This document shows, piece by piece, positions 1 to 12,780 of a DNA stretch of 64,000 nucleotides. The notes beneath the pieces were generated by a model. The model was not told the DNA's origin. It made no database searches and was given only the letters and a program-made list of their open reading frames with translations. This DNA is from Macrotis lagotis. Lineage: Eukaryota; Chordata; Mammalia; Peramelemorphia; Peramelidae. The first letter of the stretch is position 1. Each line of letters starts with the position of its first letter. The DNA lies in contig NC_133658.1 of NCBI RefSeq assembly GCF_037893015.1, positions 258,891,856 through 258,955,855 of the forward strand, in the 5' to 3' direction. Position numbers and translations under genes: made by a program.

Positions 1-3000
1 GCAGTAAGGAGAAGGGAGATTGGAGGAAGACTGAATGGGGATAATCTCATTACATCAAGAGGTGCAAAAGACCTGTTGGTCTTTTGGGGAAGAAGGGAGG
101 AAGTGAGAACCACCTGAATCTTCATCTCATCAGACTTGGCTTAAAGTTAACCTGGACACAGTTAAGTTAAGAAATTTACCTTGCCTTTCAAGCATTAAAA
201 GGGGACAAGGGGAGGGGGGGTGGGAAGGGGAAAAGGGGAACTAACAGAAGGAAGGGAAGAAGGAGAAAAAGGAAAGGGGAAAGAAAGGGGAGGGGGTTGA
301 TACAAGAGGGCAAACACACTGAAGGAGGCAGTATTCAGAAAGAAAACACTAGGGAATACGGATAAAAGGAAAAAAAGGGCAAAAATACAAACAGAAGGAA
401 GATAGCATACTTTGAATGGGAATGGGATGAACTCTCCCTTAAAATGCAAGTGGATAACAGAGTAGATTAAAAACTAGAATCCTACAATATACTGCTTACA
501 AGAAATTCATTTGAAGCAGAGAGATACATATAGAGTAAAGATGTATGTATATATTATAAAAATATATATTATATATTAATATGAAATATATAGTATAAAA
601 GTTAATATATATTGATATATATTAATACTGCAAAAGATATGATAAAAATATATAAATAAATATATAAAAACATATTTTGCTTCAGCTGAAGTGAAAAAAG
701 CAGGGGTAGCAACCCTTATCTCAGACAAAGCATCTGCAAAAATAGGTAGCATTAAAAGATATAAGAAAGGAAACCATATCCTCCTAAAAGGTACCATAGA
801 CAAAAAATTAATTTCAATATTAAATATTTATGCACCCAATGGGACAGCATCCAAATTCTTAGAGGAGAAGTTGAAAGAGCTACAGGAAGACATAGAGAGC
901 AAAACACTACTAGTGTGTCACCTCAACCTCCCACTCTCAGATTTAGACAAATCAAATCATATTATAAACAAGAAGGAAGTTAAGGAGGTAAAAAGATTGT
1001 TAGAAAATCTAGATATGATATACCTATGGAGGAAATTGAATGGGGATAGAAAGGAATATATACTTTTTTTCCTGCAGTACATGGCACATACACAAAAATT
1101 GACCATGTATTAGGAGATAAAAACACAATCATCAATTGCAGAAAGGCAGAACTAATTGGAAACTAAATAATCTCATTTTAAAGAATGAGTGGGGGGCGGC
1201 TAGGTGGCGTAGTGGATAAAGCACCATCCCTGGAGTCAGGAGTACCTGGGTTCCAATCTGGTCTCAGATACTTAATAATTACCTAGCTGTGTGGCCTTGG
1301 GCAAGCCACTTAACCCGGTTTCCCTTACCAAAAAAAAAAAAAAACCTAAAAAAAAAAAAAAGAATGAGTGGACCAAGTAACAAATTATAGAAAGAATTAA
1401 TTATTTCATCCTGGGTAATGACAATAATGAAACAATATACCAAAACCTATAGGATACACTCAATGTGACTGTCAAGGGATATATTATATCTATAAATGCT
1501 TACATAATAAATTAGAGAAAGAAGAAATTAATGAACTAAATATGTAACTAAAATAATTAGAGAAAGAACAAATTAAAAACCCCCAATTAAATACCAAATT
1601 AAAAATTCTAAAAATTAAAGGAGAAATTAATAAAATTGAAAGCAAGAAAAAATATTGAATGAAGAAATAAAACCGAGAGCTGGTTTTATGAAAAAACCAA
1701 TAAAATTGATAAACCTCTGGTCAATTTGATTTAAAAGAAAGAAGAAAACCAAATTGCTAGTATCACAAATGAAAAAGATGAAATCACCACCAATGAGGAG
1801 GAAATTAAAGTAATAATTCAGAATTATTTTGCACAATTCGATACAAATAAATGTTACAATCTAAGTGAAATTGATGAATATTTCCTAAAATATAAATTGC
1901 CCAGACTAAATGAAGAGGAAATTAAAGACCTAAATAACCCTATCTCAGAAAAATAAATTCAACAAGCCATTATTGAACTCCCTAAAGAAAAAAATCTCCT
2001 GGGGAAGATGGATTCATAATTGAATTCTACCAAACATTTAAGAAACAATTGTTTCTAATTCCATATAAACTCTTTGGAAAAATAGGTGAAAACAGAACTC
2101 TGTCTAACTCTTTCTATGACACCAATATGGTGCTGACACCTAAACCAGGAAGAGTTAAAAAAGAGAAAGAAAATTATAGACGTATTTCCCTGATGAATAG
2201 AGATGCAAAAATCTTAAATAAAATATTAGCAAAATGATTACAACAAGTTATCGTGAGGATACTATATTATGATCAAGAAGGATTTATCCCAGGAATGCAG
2301 GTTTGGTTCAATATTAGGAAAATTGTTAGTATAATTAGTTATATCAATAAAATACCTATCATAAATCTTGTGATCCTATCAATAGATTCTGAAAAAGCTT
2401 CTGACAAAATACAGTTTGCAACCAAGGAAGAGATAGAAAACATCCTAAAAACCAAGCTATATAATTTTGACTACATCAAATTAAAAAGCTTTTGCACACA
2501 AAACCACTGTAACCAAGATCAGAAGAAATGTAGTAAATTGGGAAACATTTTTTGCAACTAGTATTTCTGACATAGGACTCATTTCTAAAATATACAGAGA
2601 ACTGAGTCAAATTTTAAAAAAGAAGCCATTCCCCAATTGAGAAATGGTCAAAGGACATGCAAAGGCAATTTACAGATGAGGAAATCAAAGCAATTCATAG
2701 TCATATGAAAAAGTGCTCCAAATTATTACTTATTAGAGAAATGCAAATTAAAGAATCTCTGAGATACCATCTCACACCTCTCAGACTGGTCAATATGATC
2801 AGAAAGGAAAATGATCAATTTTGCAAGGGATGTGGGTAATCTGGGACACTAATACATTTTTGGTGGAACTGTGAACTCATCCAGCCCTTCTAGAGAGCAA
2901 TGTGAAATTATGCCCAAAGGCCAACAAATATGTGCATATTTTTTGATCCAACTATACCACTGCTGGGTTTATTCCCTGAAGAGATTATGAAAAAGGATAA

Positions 3001-3590
3001 AAACATCACTTGCACAAAAATATTCATAGCAGCCCTGTTTGTGTTGGCAAAGAATTGGAAATCAAGTGAATGTCCTTCAATTGGGGAATGGCTTAACAAA
3101 CTGTAGTATGTGTATGTCATAGAACACTATTGTTCTATTAAAAATCAGGAGGGATGGGAATTTAGGGAAACCTGGAAGGATTTGCATGAAGTGACACTGA
3201 ATGAGATGAGCAGAACCAGAACAACATTGTATTCCCTAAGAGCAATATAGGGGTGATGATCAACCTTGATTGATTTGCTCATTCCAACAGTTCAACAATC
3301 AGGGACAATTTTGGGCTATGTGCAATGGAGAATAGCATCTGTATTCAGTGAAAGAATTATGGACTTTGAACAAAGACCAAAGACTACTACCTTCACATTA
3401 GGAAAAAACCATTATCTTATTATGTAAATTTATGACCTCATACTTTATTTTTCTTCCTTAAGAATATGATTTCTCTGTCATTACATTTATCTGAGATCAA
3501 TGATAACATGGAACCAATGGAGGAAAGCAAGAATGGAGGTAAAATTGTAAAACTCAAAATAAAAAAAAATCTTTCAAGAAAAAGAAAAAA
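1..3590 (+). mobile_element. L1 element A, 5' part outside the window, internally deleted
   Basis: A LINE-1 copy already in its ORF1-ORF2 spacer at base 1; bases 1-430 align by eye with the spacer of L1 C near 19330-19770. ORF2 endonuclease remnants follow (691-1113 reads KKAGVATLISDKASAKI, NIYAPNG and a degraded GDLNLPLS). Then come the linker and the N-terminal part of the reverse transcriptase (PKPGR, ISLMN, GFIPGMQ near 2130-2300). Near 2412 the sequence jumps from the EKA(F/S)DKIQ motif straight to the C-terminal domain. About 1.1 kb is missing relative to L1 B, including the catalytic FADD box. The C-terminal domain (2640-3060) and 3'UTR run to an A-rich end near 3590. A SINE interrupts it at 1193-1359. 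Frameshifts and stops make it inactive. Confidence 0.9.
1193..1359 (+). mobile_element. WSINE1-like tRNA-derived SINE inside L1 A
   Basis: The head has Pol III-like boxes: A box TGGCGTAGTGG at 1205-1215 and B box GGTTCCAATC at 1249-1258. The body is typical of the marsupial family (TTAATAATTACCTAGCTGTG, GGGCAAGCCACTTAACCC) and ends in A-rich tails. The 12-bp target duplication AAGAATGAGTGG lies at 1181-1192 and 1360-1371, so the insertion is younger than L1 A and was probably mobilised by L1. Confidence 0.95.
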
Positions 3591-3963
3591 ATTAGCATGA
3601 AATTATTATAAGTTTGCATCAGCAATAGAAATATAAGTTCCATTTGGTTTAATTCTTTAAAAAAATATTTCTTCTCTTTACTCACAAAATCACCACATTT
3701 GTCAGGACCTCATAACCTCTTACTAGGAGTGGTATCAAAATCAAACATACATAGATTCTTGCAAGATTTATAGTTATTTTTTAAAAAAGCAACAAATCAA
3801 CATTATTTCTGCTGTATTTTTAATTTATTTTATTAAACATTTCCAAGTTTCACTTATAATCTGGTTCAAAGGAAAATTGGAATTTTGAAGGTCCCTTGTG
3901 GTAATATAATTTGACATTTCTAGTCTGGACTTTTGCATTAATCTTCTATCTGTTCTTCCTGCC

Positions 3964-3966
<3 letters not shown>
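3591..3966. other. Unassigned AT-rich stretch
   Basis: I see no coding region, RNA gene or recognisable repeat here. It separates the A-rich end of L1 A from the (CT)n tract. Confidence 0.5.

Positions 3967-4020
<54 letters not shown>
3967..4020. repeat. (CT)n microsatellite
   Basis: 54 bp of uninterrupted CT dinucleotides. On the other strand it reads as an Arg-Glu tract in an open frame with no coding value. Confidence 0.97.
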
Positions 4021-4028
<8 letters not shown>

Positions 4029-4640
4029 CTCTAATCTCCAGTCCACTATAATATGATTGTCAGAAAGTATAGCTCTAACTATGTAACTTCTATTCAATAA
4101 ATTCCAATAACTCCCTCTAACAAACAGGGGGGAAAACCCATAATGTCCACTCTTCCGCATTTAAAATTTTTCCAAACTTAGTCTGCTAAACTCTCTAGTT
4201 TTATCATATTTGACTTCATTCCATAGACTCTACAATCTTGTGATACTGATCTATTTGCTGTTTCTCTCAAAAGAAACACTTCATCTTCTATCATAATTCA
4301 TTTGCATTGTCTATAGTCATGATTAGAATATTTACTCCTCTTCACCTTCACCTTTTAACCTTTCTGACTTTCTTTAAGACAATTCCTTTGCCATCTGTTG
4401 CAGGAATTCTTTTTCATTCCTTTCCATCCACTTGAGATTTCCCTTTTATGATTACATTCCTTGTATTCTATATCTATCTTTTCAGTACCATTTATTTATA
4501 TATTATCTACATCATTTGTAAATAAGTTCTGTAAGGGGAAGGACTGTTTTATTTGTTTGCTGGTTTTGTCTGTCCACCTCTTAGAACAGTGCCTGGCACA
4601 TTGCTAGTCTTTAAGAAATTTTTGTTGATTGATTAATTAG
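4021..4640 (+). mobile_element. L2 (LINE-2) 3' end, ancient
   Basis: The pyrimidine-rich body is followed by the L2 3' ending. GTAAGGGGAAGGACTGT matches the usual GAGGGCAGGGACTGT motif, then GAACAGTGCCTGGCACATTG and TTGTTGATTGATTA match the terminal box and tail. It is heavily diverged; its 5' limit is uncertain. Confidence 0.65.
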
Positions 4641-5780
4641 TTTTGTATCTCTTTACCAATCAATAGTAACAAAATTAATTTAGAGGCAAAACTGCAAAAG
4701 AAATCTGCAAAGCATTGCAAATCCAGTATCAATTTTGCTGAACATATTGCCTAGAGCCTAAGGGTGCTATAAAGTGATAAAATGGAATTCAAACAAAGCA
4801 GTTAAAATTTGAACAAAATCTAAATATAAATGGCCCGGATCTTTTATTTATAGGCTTCATGAGTGTAAGGTCCACCACCAGTAGGAAAACTGGGATTATT
4901 CCACAAAATAATAATAGCAACTATAATAAATAAGAAGAAACCAATTTTTGAATTTGCAAATGATTTTTGATACTATCTTGACACTAACAAAATGTAATAA
5001 AGCCTCCAGTTCTCAAATATATGTTCAAAATATATTGAAATCATCTATATTTATAGTCATCTATATCTATAAATACCTAAAAAGATAGATAGATAGATGA
5101 GATAGAAACATTGTCATTCAGCACTGCAAAGTCATTCAACACTGCAAATTCATCACCTCTGTAATGCATTATATGTTTCAACATCAATCTTCTGGAAAAT
5201 GTGACTGCTTAATGTCATAATAATAGTTGTTAAAGTTTTCAAAATTGTTAGTTTTTATACTGTTATTAATATTTTATAAATTATCCTCTTAGTTCCACTC
5301 AATTGTAAAAATCCCTAAAATAATTTTGATGTTAAAATATAAATCATTATTTTAGTTCTTTACTTTGCATCACTATATGTTTTTTCATATCATCAATTTC
5401 TCATTTATTTAAGAATGATAGCATATATATAATATTACTTAATCAAACATTCCTCAAATGATAGACATACCTTTAATTTTTTAGGGCTTTTTTTGTCTTG
5501 TGTTGCTATTATAACTAAAAATAAAGAGAACCTATAAATATCTTTGAATATATAGGACATTTTCCTCAAATGTCTTTAATATCTTTGGGGTATAGGCCTA
5601 GCATGAGTAGAGTTGTATTAAAATTTATTCACTGTTTAGTAATTTTTTTGTTTCTGGTTCTAAATTTCTTTTCATAATCTTGATACCATTTGCAGTTCCA
5701 TCTAAAATACGTTAATTTGTCTTTCATTATTTTTATAGGATTTTCCAGAATTTCTTGTTTCTTCTTGGACAGTTCTATTT
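4641..5780. other. Unassigned AT-rich stretch
   Basis: About 1.1 kb without a supported gene or repeat. A short imperfect GATA run lies near 5082-5098. Stop codons are dense in all frames. Confidence 0.5.
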
Positions 5781-5839
5781 AAACAACAAAATGGTATGAT
5801 GGAAAAAAAAAACTAGAATTGGAAGAAGAGGACCTAGTT

Positions 5840-7480
5840 TTTATGGAATTTGAAAGTTGGAAGGGACTTCAGCAGTCTAATTCATTTACAAAAGGAATCT
5901 CCACTATATCATTTACAAGAAGAAATAATACTAATTATGCTTAAAATTTCCAAGGAGAGAAATTCACCATTTCTAAAGACTTTTCAACTTTCTTTTGGAT
6001 ATCTATAATTGCCAAAAAATATTTTCTCAAGAACTATCCTAAATTCATCTATTTGAAACATCTACCCAGTATAATGATTTTTTTTCCCTTCAAAACAAAA
6101 GATAGAATACATATAATCACTTTTCCACAAAAAAGTTCTCCAAATACTTGAACATAGCAATCATCTATCTCCCTATTTCCACTTGTAATCTTCATACCAA
6201 ATATCATTAGTTTTTTGAATCAATCCCTGAGTTCATTAAATCCTAGCAAAAAATCATGAAATCAAGGTCTTTCCCCATCCTATTTGATCTCTTCTGGGCC
6301 CTGTACAACTTATCAATGGCCTTCTTAATCATGGAGTCCAGATCAGAACACAAAACTCCAGAAGAAATATGATGATGGCAGAATACAGTAATTTCCTATT
6401 CCTGGAAATTACTCCTCTCTTAATGAAATCTAACTGTTGACTCATGTTGTTCCTAGTCTGCTAACACCCATGGATCTTAAAAACAAATAAACAAAACAAT
6501 CCTTCCTTTCCTGACTCATACTGGCAAAGGTAATTTTGTGCCAGTTTAGTGGTATAGTGATAACAATACTGGATTTGGAGTTAAGAAAATCTGAATTCAA
6601 ATCTAACCTCATACACATATTGGCAATATGATGCAGCACAAATTAATTAACCTATGTTTACTGCATTTACCTTAACTATAAAAAAAGTGTAAAATAATAC
6701 CTATCTCCCAGTGTTGTTAGAAGGAACAAATGAGATATTTGTAGTGTTTGGCATTGTGTGTTACTGAGAAGATCCTTAATAAATCTTTTATTTCCTTCTT
6801 ACTTTCTATCTTCTATTCCTAAATTTAAGACATTATGTTGATCCTTCTTTGATTTCATTTTACTAGATTATATTCAGATACCCTAACATATTTTTTGAGC
6901 CTGGCTATATTTTGTAATTTTTTACCAATCCCCACCAATTTTGTGTTATGTGCAAATTTGATGAGTATGTCTTATGCTTTGAATCAAATTATTGTCCTTG
7001 ATGTGAACCAGAACAGCACCAAGCACATATCCAATGGACCTTTTGGTCCATTGGAGAATTTTGATTCTAGCCATTCAACCTATTTGGAATTCATACAGTT
7101 ATTTCATCATTGAGTTTGCATTTCTTCATATTTTTTCTTAAGGACAATATGAGCTAATTTAGCAAAAACTTTACTAAAATTTACATAAATTAAATTTAGT
7201 GTTTTCCTGTTATTTAGTACTTTAGTGCTCTCCTAAAAACTGGAAATGTGCTTGTTCTAACATGACCTGTTCTTAATGAAGTCATATTGAATCTTTCTAA
7301 TGACTACTTCCCTTTCTAGGTGATAGCTTTAATGTACCATCCAAGAATTTTCTTTGAAATTCAACGTTAAACATTCTAGACTATAGTTTTCAGATTTTAT
7401 TCTCTTTCCTTTAGAAAACTAGCAGGCCAACATTTGTTCTTTTCCAATTTAATGTGTCTATCCTTTTTTTGTTTCCCCAA
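5840..7480 (-). mobile_element. CR1/L3-like LINE relic, antisense
   Basis: Read on the plus strand, a series of landmarks follows the reverse complement of CR1/L3 LINEs in the right order. They are TTGGAAGGGACTTCAGCAG (5857), a CTTGAACATAGCAATCATC box (6148), AACACAAAACTCCAGAAG (6346), GTTGACTCATGTTG (6434), TTTGTGTTATGTGCAAATTT (6939), the CAGCACCAAGCACATATCCA box (7012) and CATGACCTGTTC (7260). The element's 3' end is therefore at the left. A younger SINE splits it at about 6535-6800. No ORF survives. Confidence 0.75.
6535..6800 (+). mobile_element. MIR/CORE-SINE relic inside the CR1 relic
   Basis: The order of parts is that of a tRNA-derived CORE-SINE: AGTTTAGTGGTATAGTGATA head, TGAATTCAAATCTAACCTC B-box region, and a tail AATACCTATCTCCCAGTGTT...CTTAATAAATC like the MIR/L2 tail. 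CR1-like sequence continues on both sides. Confidence 0.65.
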
Positions 7481-7534
7481 ACAGGCATCAAATACCATTA
7501 ATAATGACTTAATAATCACATGTCAGATCAGGAT

Positions 7535-7620
7535 GTCCTTGGGAAAGTCATCTAATCCTGTTGGCTCTTAGTTTCTTCTATCTTAAAATGGAGGAAATCA
7601 ACCTCTCTTTCTTAAAACAT
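7535..7620 (+). mobile_element. MIR-like SINE fragment
   Basis: CTTGGGAAAGTCATCTAATC...TCTTAAAATGGAGG matches the conserved CORE stretch (GGGCAAGTCACTTAACC...TGTAAAATGGGG). Short and diverged. Confidence 0.4.
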
Positions 7621-8212
7621 GTCTGCTTCACATATTAGAATCTCTATCAGACAAAGGTGTCATATCTGCTGGATGTAAATGTCCTTGTACCAATGATTAA
7701 TGTAACAATTACCATGGTTGGGGGCGGGGAGGATATCTTCCTAGGGCAGAGAGAAGGTTCCAAATTGGTAATCCAAAGAGAAAACATATAGAAAAGGGCA
7801 AGTTTGTTAAGAACCAGTGCTTTCTCTGAAATAATAAAAACTTAAGGGATTGGCATTGATAAAACTTAAAGGGCTGACAGAGGACAGATTTTTATAGCAA
7901 CTAAATTCAGTACTAAATCCAAAGGCAAGCTAAAGGGAGCATATCTTTGACTGTCGAAGAAAAAAAGATTGATTCATTCTCATTTTCCATCCCTTCTTAT
8001 GAAAATCTGTCATGGCAGGCAGGGATGAAAGTCACAGAAGTTGTAGAAACAAAAGAAAAACTTCAGGAATGAGTAAGATATTAAAGACCTTTGAAAAAGA
8101 GAGGGAATAGATTGTAAATTATATAATCCTAGGTTTTAGATTATGAACTCCTTTGAATTAAACCAGCCTTTTTTGATAGCCTATGAGATAATTTGAATTT
8201 AGTTGGATTTTT
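7621..8212. other. Unassigned stretch
   Basis: No gene, RNA or repeat recognised up to the trinucleotide array. Confidence 0.45.
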
Positions 8213-8332
<120 letters not shown>

Positions 8333-9187
8333 CCCTCCCTTACAAATTTGCCTCATTTGATGCATTTCCTCACTTCTTTTTCCAGGCCTGGAATAATCAA
8401 ATAAATATTGTCATTACTAAAGGAAATAAATGAGTCGTTCTAATCCATTTTGGTCCCACTCATTATGCCAATAACTTTCCACACCAAAACACTCCATTCC
8501 TTGCCACCATTCCCTAATATATGCTTTTATAATGTATAATCTTTGAGACTAGGGTCTGTTTCATTTTTGTATGCTTTTGCATTTTTATTTATGTCTCCAT
8601 AGAGTAATCCAATTATGGGCATTTTTATTTGTGTTTCAAGAGAGTAATCCAATCATAACTGATAATTATTTTCATTCATTTATTCATTCATTCATTTATT
8701 TCTACTGAAGCATGCAAAGTTCAGAGATTCATAGTTGGCTTTGAGCTGACATTGATTTTCCTAATGAATTGGCATCCTGATAATAGACCAAGTTTGAACA
8801 ATGTAATCATCCCTGAACATTTAAAAAAACCTGAGAAACTATAACTAAGCAATTCATTTTCTTAGTCCTTTTCTGTTCATGGCTATACATATCTGAGAAT
8901 GGCACAAGGTTTCCTAATCGGTAAGTATAGCATGCTGGTTTACAGAAGTGTGGTATAATATCTATTGAAAAACTGTGTTTTCATCAAGAGAGATACCATG
9001 TATAATATTGTGCACATTTGAAGATTCACTTGCTTAAAAAAATGAAAACTACAGCATAAGCAGTTTAACAAAATCCCTAATTATCCAGAAAAAATAGTAC
9101 TCATCTCATGTTCTCCCTAGTCATATGATATCTGAAGATCTATGTCCAATTTGAACTGTGCAAATAAATATTTCTTAAAAGCAATAA
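8333..9187. other. Unassigned stretch with an (ATTC)n run
   Basis: Contains a short ATTC/ATTT run near 8670-8702 and a weak L2-like piece near 8530-8570. Nothing else is supported. Confidence 0.45.
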
Positions 9188-10099
9188 TGATTTCTGATCA
9201 AGTTGGCAGATAGAAGCCAGGAAGTTTTGTTAAGCCCTCCTGGGTTTCCCTCAGAAACAATATTAACCAAGCCTCTTAACAGATTTTGAAGCAAAATAAT
9301 CCACAAAAGAACAAAGTGGAACATCTTCTGGCAAGTTTTGTCATGGGTGAGCACATGTATGCCCAGGGCAGAGAACAGAGAGCCAATACAAGTATCAGGT
9401 AAGGCAACTAATCTGAGAACTCAGCTTTGGGAGCAGCTATTGCAGTTCAAGTTTCACAGTAGGCAGGTTGAGAAGGCTCCAGTATACTGGGAGAGCTCCA
9501 GTGAGGGTACCCAGGATCCTCACTCAGCCATTGCCATTCCCAGTGGAGACCCTGCATTCCCCAGCAGGAGGGTCTGAGGTTTGGAAGTTCAAAAACGGCA
9601 TAAATAACCCTAAGTGTTCCCACTTTTCCCAGTGGTCCATGGAGTGGGAAACTGATACCCTCAGTGCTGAAATTCCAAAGAGAGATAGTCTAGTGTTTCC
9701 AGCCAGGACAACCTGGACCAGTGACTGGGATGTCAGTGCAAATAGCTCAGAGAGAGGCCCAGGTATTCCCAAGGTTCACAAGGACCCAGGGATTAAAAAG
9801 CTGCCATCATCAGTACAGATGGTCCAGAGAGAATCTCTGGTATTACTGACTAGCACACTGAACAACCCCTGGAGTTCCATCAATGGAGGCCCAGGTCAGT
9901 AAGCAAGCCTCTAGGATTCTAAAAACCAAATCCCAAAATGAAAAAGAAAGGTGAGAGAAAAGCAGGATCTATTGTAGTTACCCTAGAGATAAGGATAATA
10001 GGTCAGTAAATGATGGCAGAAGGAATGCTTACTGTGAAACTTCAAAGGAGTTTATGAATTGGTCTCCTGCCAGAAAGATTTCTTAGAAGAACTCAGAGC

Positions 10100-10400
10100 A
10101 CCTAGGGCACAATGAAAAGTGCACTGGTCTTGGAATCATAAGGACAGAGTTTTGAATCTGACCTCAGAATCTTGACACTTGCTAGCTGTGTGATCTTGGC
10201 CTCTAAAGCCTGATTGCTCATATCCAGGGTCATCTCTAGTCATCTTGATTCATATCTGGCCACTGGAACCAGTTGGCTTTGGTCAGAAAGTGAGACTGGT
10301 GACTTAACACAGCATTTCTTCACTCAAATCCAAATCATGCACCTATCATAGTATCACCTCCTTGATGTCATGATCTTCTTGAGAATGAAAGACAAATATC
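10100..10400 (+). mobile_element. MAR1-like SINE inside L1 B
   Basis: The head GGGCACAATGAAAAGTGCAC and the body with GCTAGCTGTGTGATCTTGG are followed by the MAR1-type tail (GAGACTGGTGACTTAACACA, CTTGATGTCATGATCTTCTT, GAGAATGAAAGACAAA). Imperfect flanking repeats beginning AGAAGAACTCA (about 10087) and AGAAGAGCTCA (about 10401) look like a target-site duplication. Confidence 0.8.
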
Positions 10401-10524
10401 AGAAGAGCTCATAAATGATTTTTAAAAATCAAATAGAAAACTTAGGAAGATAAATGCAAGAGAAAATTAACATCTTACAACAAAACATGCAGATCCTTTA
10501 AAAATTCTTTAATAAATTAACACA

Positions 10525-11325
10525 TTGCTTTTGGAGTTGTGAAGTAATCCAACCATTCTGGAGAGCAATGTGGAATGACGTCCAAAAAACAATAAAACTG
10601 ACCATACCCTTTGACCTAGCAATTCCAATATTAGGTCTGTATCTAGAAGAAATCATAAAAATGGATACAGTTCCATATATTCCAAAATATTCACAGCAGC
10701 TGTTTTTATAATGGCAAAGAATTGTAAATTGAGGAGGTGCCCATGAATTGGGGAATGGTTGAACAAGTTATAGTATAATAATGTTATGGAATACTATTTT
10801 TCTGTAAAACCATAAATGGTTGGACTCTAGAGAAGCATGGGATGAATTACAAGATCTGATGATGAGCAAAGGGACTAAAATGAAGAAAACATTATACACA
10901 TTAATAACAACATTGTGAGTTGATCAATCTTGATGAATGCAGGTTCTCTCAGTAGTTCAAAGAACTAGGACATGCCTATTACACTGGATACAGACAATTC
11001 TATTACCATCCAGAGGAAGAAAAACAAAACAAAATAAAAACCTATAGAATCTGATGAATACTACATTCATTTTTTAACAAATTTCTCTCATGGTTTTCTT
11101 TCCTTTAATCCTAATTTCTCATTCTAAAAATGACTACTCTGTAAACATCTTTAACACAAATGTGTATGTACAATAATGACCTTATTATTCATGGCTGAAG
11201 GGAGGGGGTGGGATGGGAGAGTGGAAAGATAATATGTAACTTAAAAATATGCATATGCACATGGATGAATGTTGAAAAACTTTCATAACATGAATCCGCA
11301 AAATAAAATATCAATAAAAAACACA
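10525..11325 (+). mobile_element. 5'-truncated L1 3' end inside ORF1 of L1 B
   Basis: The C-terminal ORF2 landmarks are clear: CATTCTGGAGAGCAATGTGG, CCCTTTGACCTAGCAATTCC, and CATGAATTGGGGAATGG. A 3'UTR and an A-rich end near 11325 follow. It interrupts the coiled-coil part of L1 B ORF1, which resumes near 11327. TCCTTTAAAAAT occurs on both sides, but this string is also part of the ORF1 tandem repeat, so it is not clean proof of a target duplication. Confidence 0.8.
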
Positions 11326-11326
11326 A

Positions 11327-12010
11327 GTCCTTTAAAAATACAATTGCACAAATGCAAAAATAAAATAATTCCTTCAAAAATACAATTGTGTAAATGGAAA
11401 AAAAAAGATAGTAACTCCTTTAAAAATAGAATTTACCAAATGTAAAAGCAGATGCAAAAGCCACCTGAAGAAAATATCTCCTTGAAAAATATTCTGGGAT
11501 TAACAAGATAAAAAAATGAAAAAAAAATAGAAGAAAATGTAAAATCATTGTTAAAGCAGTTGAACTGGAAAATAGACCCAGGAGAGGGAATTTAAAAATT
11601 ACTGGCTAGCTGAAATTCATAATCAAAACAAAAATCTAGATAGCATTCTTCAGAAATCATCAAATAGAAACACCTCATTATCTTGAAATGAGAGGGCAAA
11701 ACTAGTCATTGAAAGAATTCATCGAACACCTCCTTAAAGGGATTCCCAAAATGAAAATACCAAGGAATATTTTAGCCAATCTCCAGAATTACCAGATCAA
11801 GGAAAAACTTCTGCAAGTGACCAGAAAGGAACAATTCAAATACTGAGGAGCATCAGTCAGGATTACACAGGACCTGGCTGTATCAACATTAAAGAAATGA
11901 AAGTCCTGGAATATGATATTCTGGAGAGCATGGGAGCTTGAATTACAATAAAGAATCAACTATCCAGCAAAAATGAGTATGCTCTTTTGAGGAATGAAGG
12001 TTAAATGAAG
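11327..12010 (+). pseudogene. L1 B ORF1 remnant (coiled coil, RRM and C-terminal domain)
   Basis: This is the broken frame of the L1 RNA-binding protein ORF1p. The left part holds imperfect 42-bp units of the coiled coil (SFKNTI-type heptads). The RRM and C-terminal parts follow (about 11590-12000): fragments read as AANLQNYQIKEKL, QFKY and TQDLAVST. They align by eye with L1 C and the HAL1-like copies. In-frame stops and frameshifts occur throughout. The known role of the family is trimeric nucleic-acid chaperoning in the L1 particle. Confidence 0.75.
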
Positions 12011-12780
12011 AGGAGATTAAGAAACACATTTCACATAGGTGTCTTTCAAACTTTTCTCATTAAAACACCATCTCTGACTGCAGATGACCATAAAATTTGA
12101 TCTTTCAATTATATACTCAATAGAGACATGAAAAAGTAAACAGGGGAAAAGAAAAAGAATGCTTTCAATAAGATTAAACTGGTTATAACCCATACTAGAG
12201 AGGCAGAATCTCAATACTTTTTGCGAATTGTGACTCCATTAGAGGGAATATACTTGAATTGAAGATACAGATAAATGTTGATTTTGATAAAATGATTTTT
12301 TTTAAATTATGAAATTAAAAAGGAAAGGGATTGTAAAAATATGGGAGGCAGAATGGAATAAATTACATCACATGAAGAGGCACAAAGGACATATTGCAAT
12401 AGAGGGAAAGAAGAGAAGGGGTGAGAACTACCTGAATCTTATTCTCATTTGTTTTGGGCCTAAGTGATATTAACACATACACTCAGTTGATTTTAGACAT
12501 TTGTCTTATCTTTCAAGTATTAGGAGAGGAAAGGGGGATGTGGGAAGGGAAGGCAGGAAAGATAGAGAGGGGGAAGAGGGAAGGGAGAGAAGGCAAAAAT
12601 GTAAAGCAGGAAGAAAAAGAAGGGTGACTAATAAAAGTGGGGGGGAAATTGAGGGAAGCAGTCTTTAGAAGTAAAACAGGAGGGACTGGGTGAAAGGAGG
12701 GTGAAAAAAAAAGAAATGGGAGATAACATGGAGGGTTATATAGTCAGTAATTATAACTAAGCATACAAATGGGAAGAACT
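12010..12780 (+). other. Purine-rich ORF1-ORF2 spacer of L1 B
   Basis: A non-coding stretch between the ORF1 remnant and the start of ORF2. The plus strand is very purine-rich at about 12515-12710 (runs of GGGA, GGAAGG and AAAGAAG). The same spacer occurs in L1 A (1-430) and L1 C (19008-19755). Confidence 0.75.

Noticed and set aside
1205..1258. tRNA gene
   Set aside because: The A and B boxes belong to a tRNA-derived SINE; no cloverleaf or acceptor stem can be closed.
9468..9902. 144-codon frame
   Set aside because: It lies in the 5'UTR of L1 B; no start context or domain, and the homologous 5'UTR of L1 C is not open.
11322..11340. TCCTTTAAAAAT as a target duplication of the L1 3' end in L1 B
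   Set aside because: The same string begins each coiled-coil repeat unit there, so it cannot be taken as proof.
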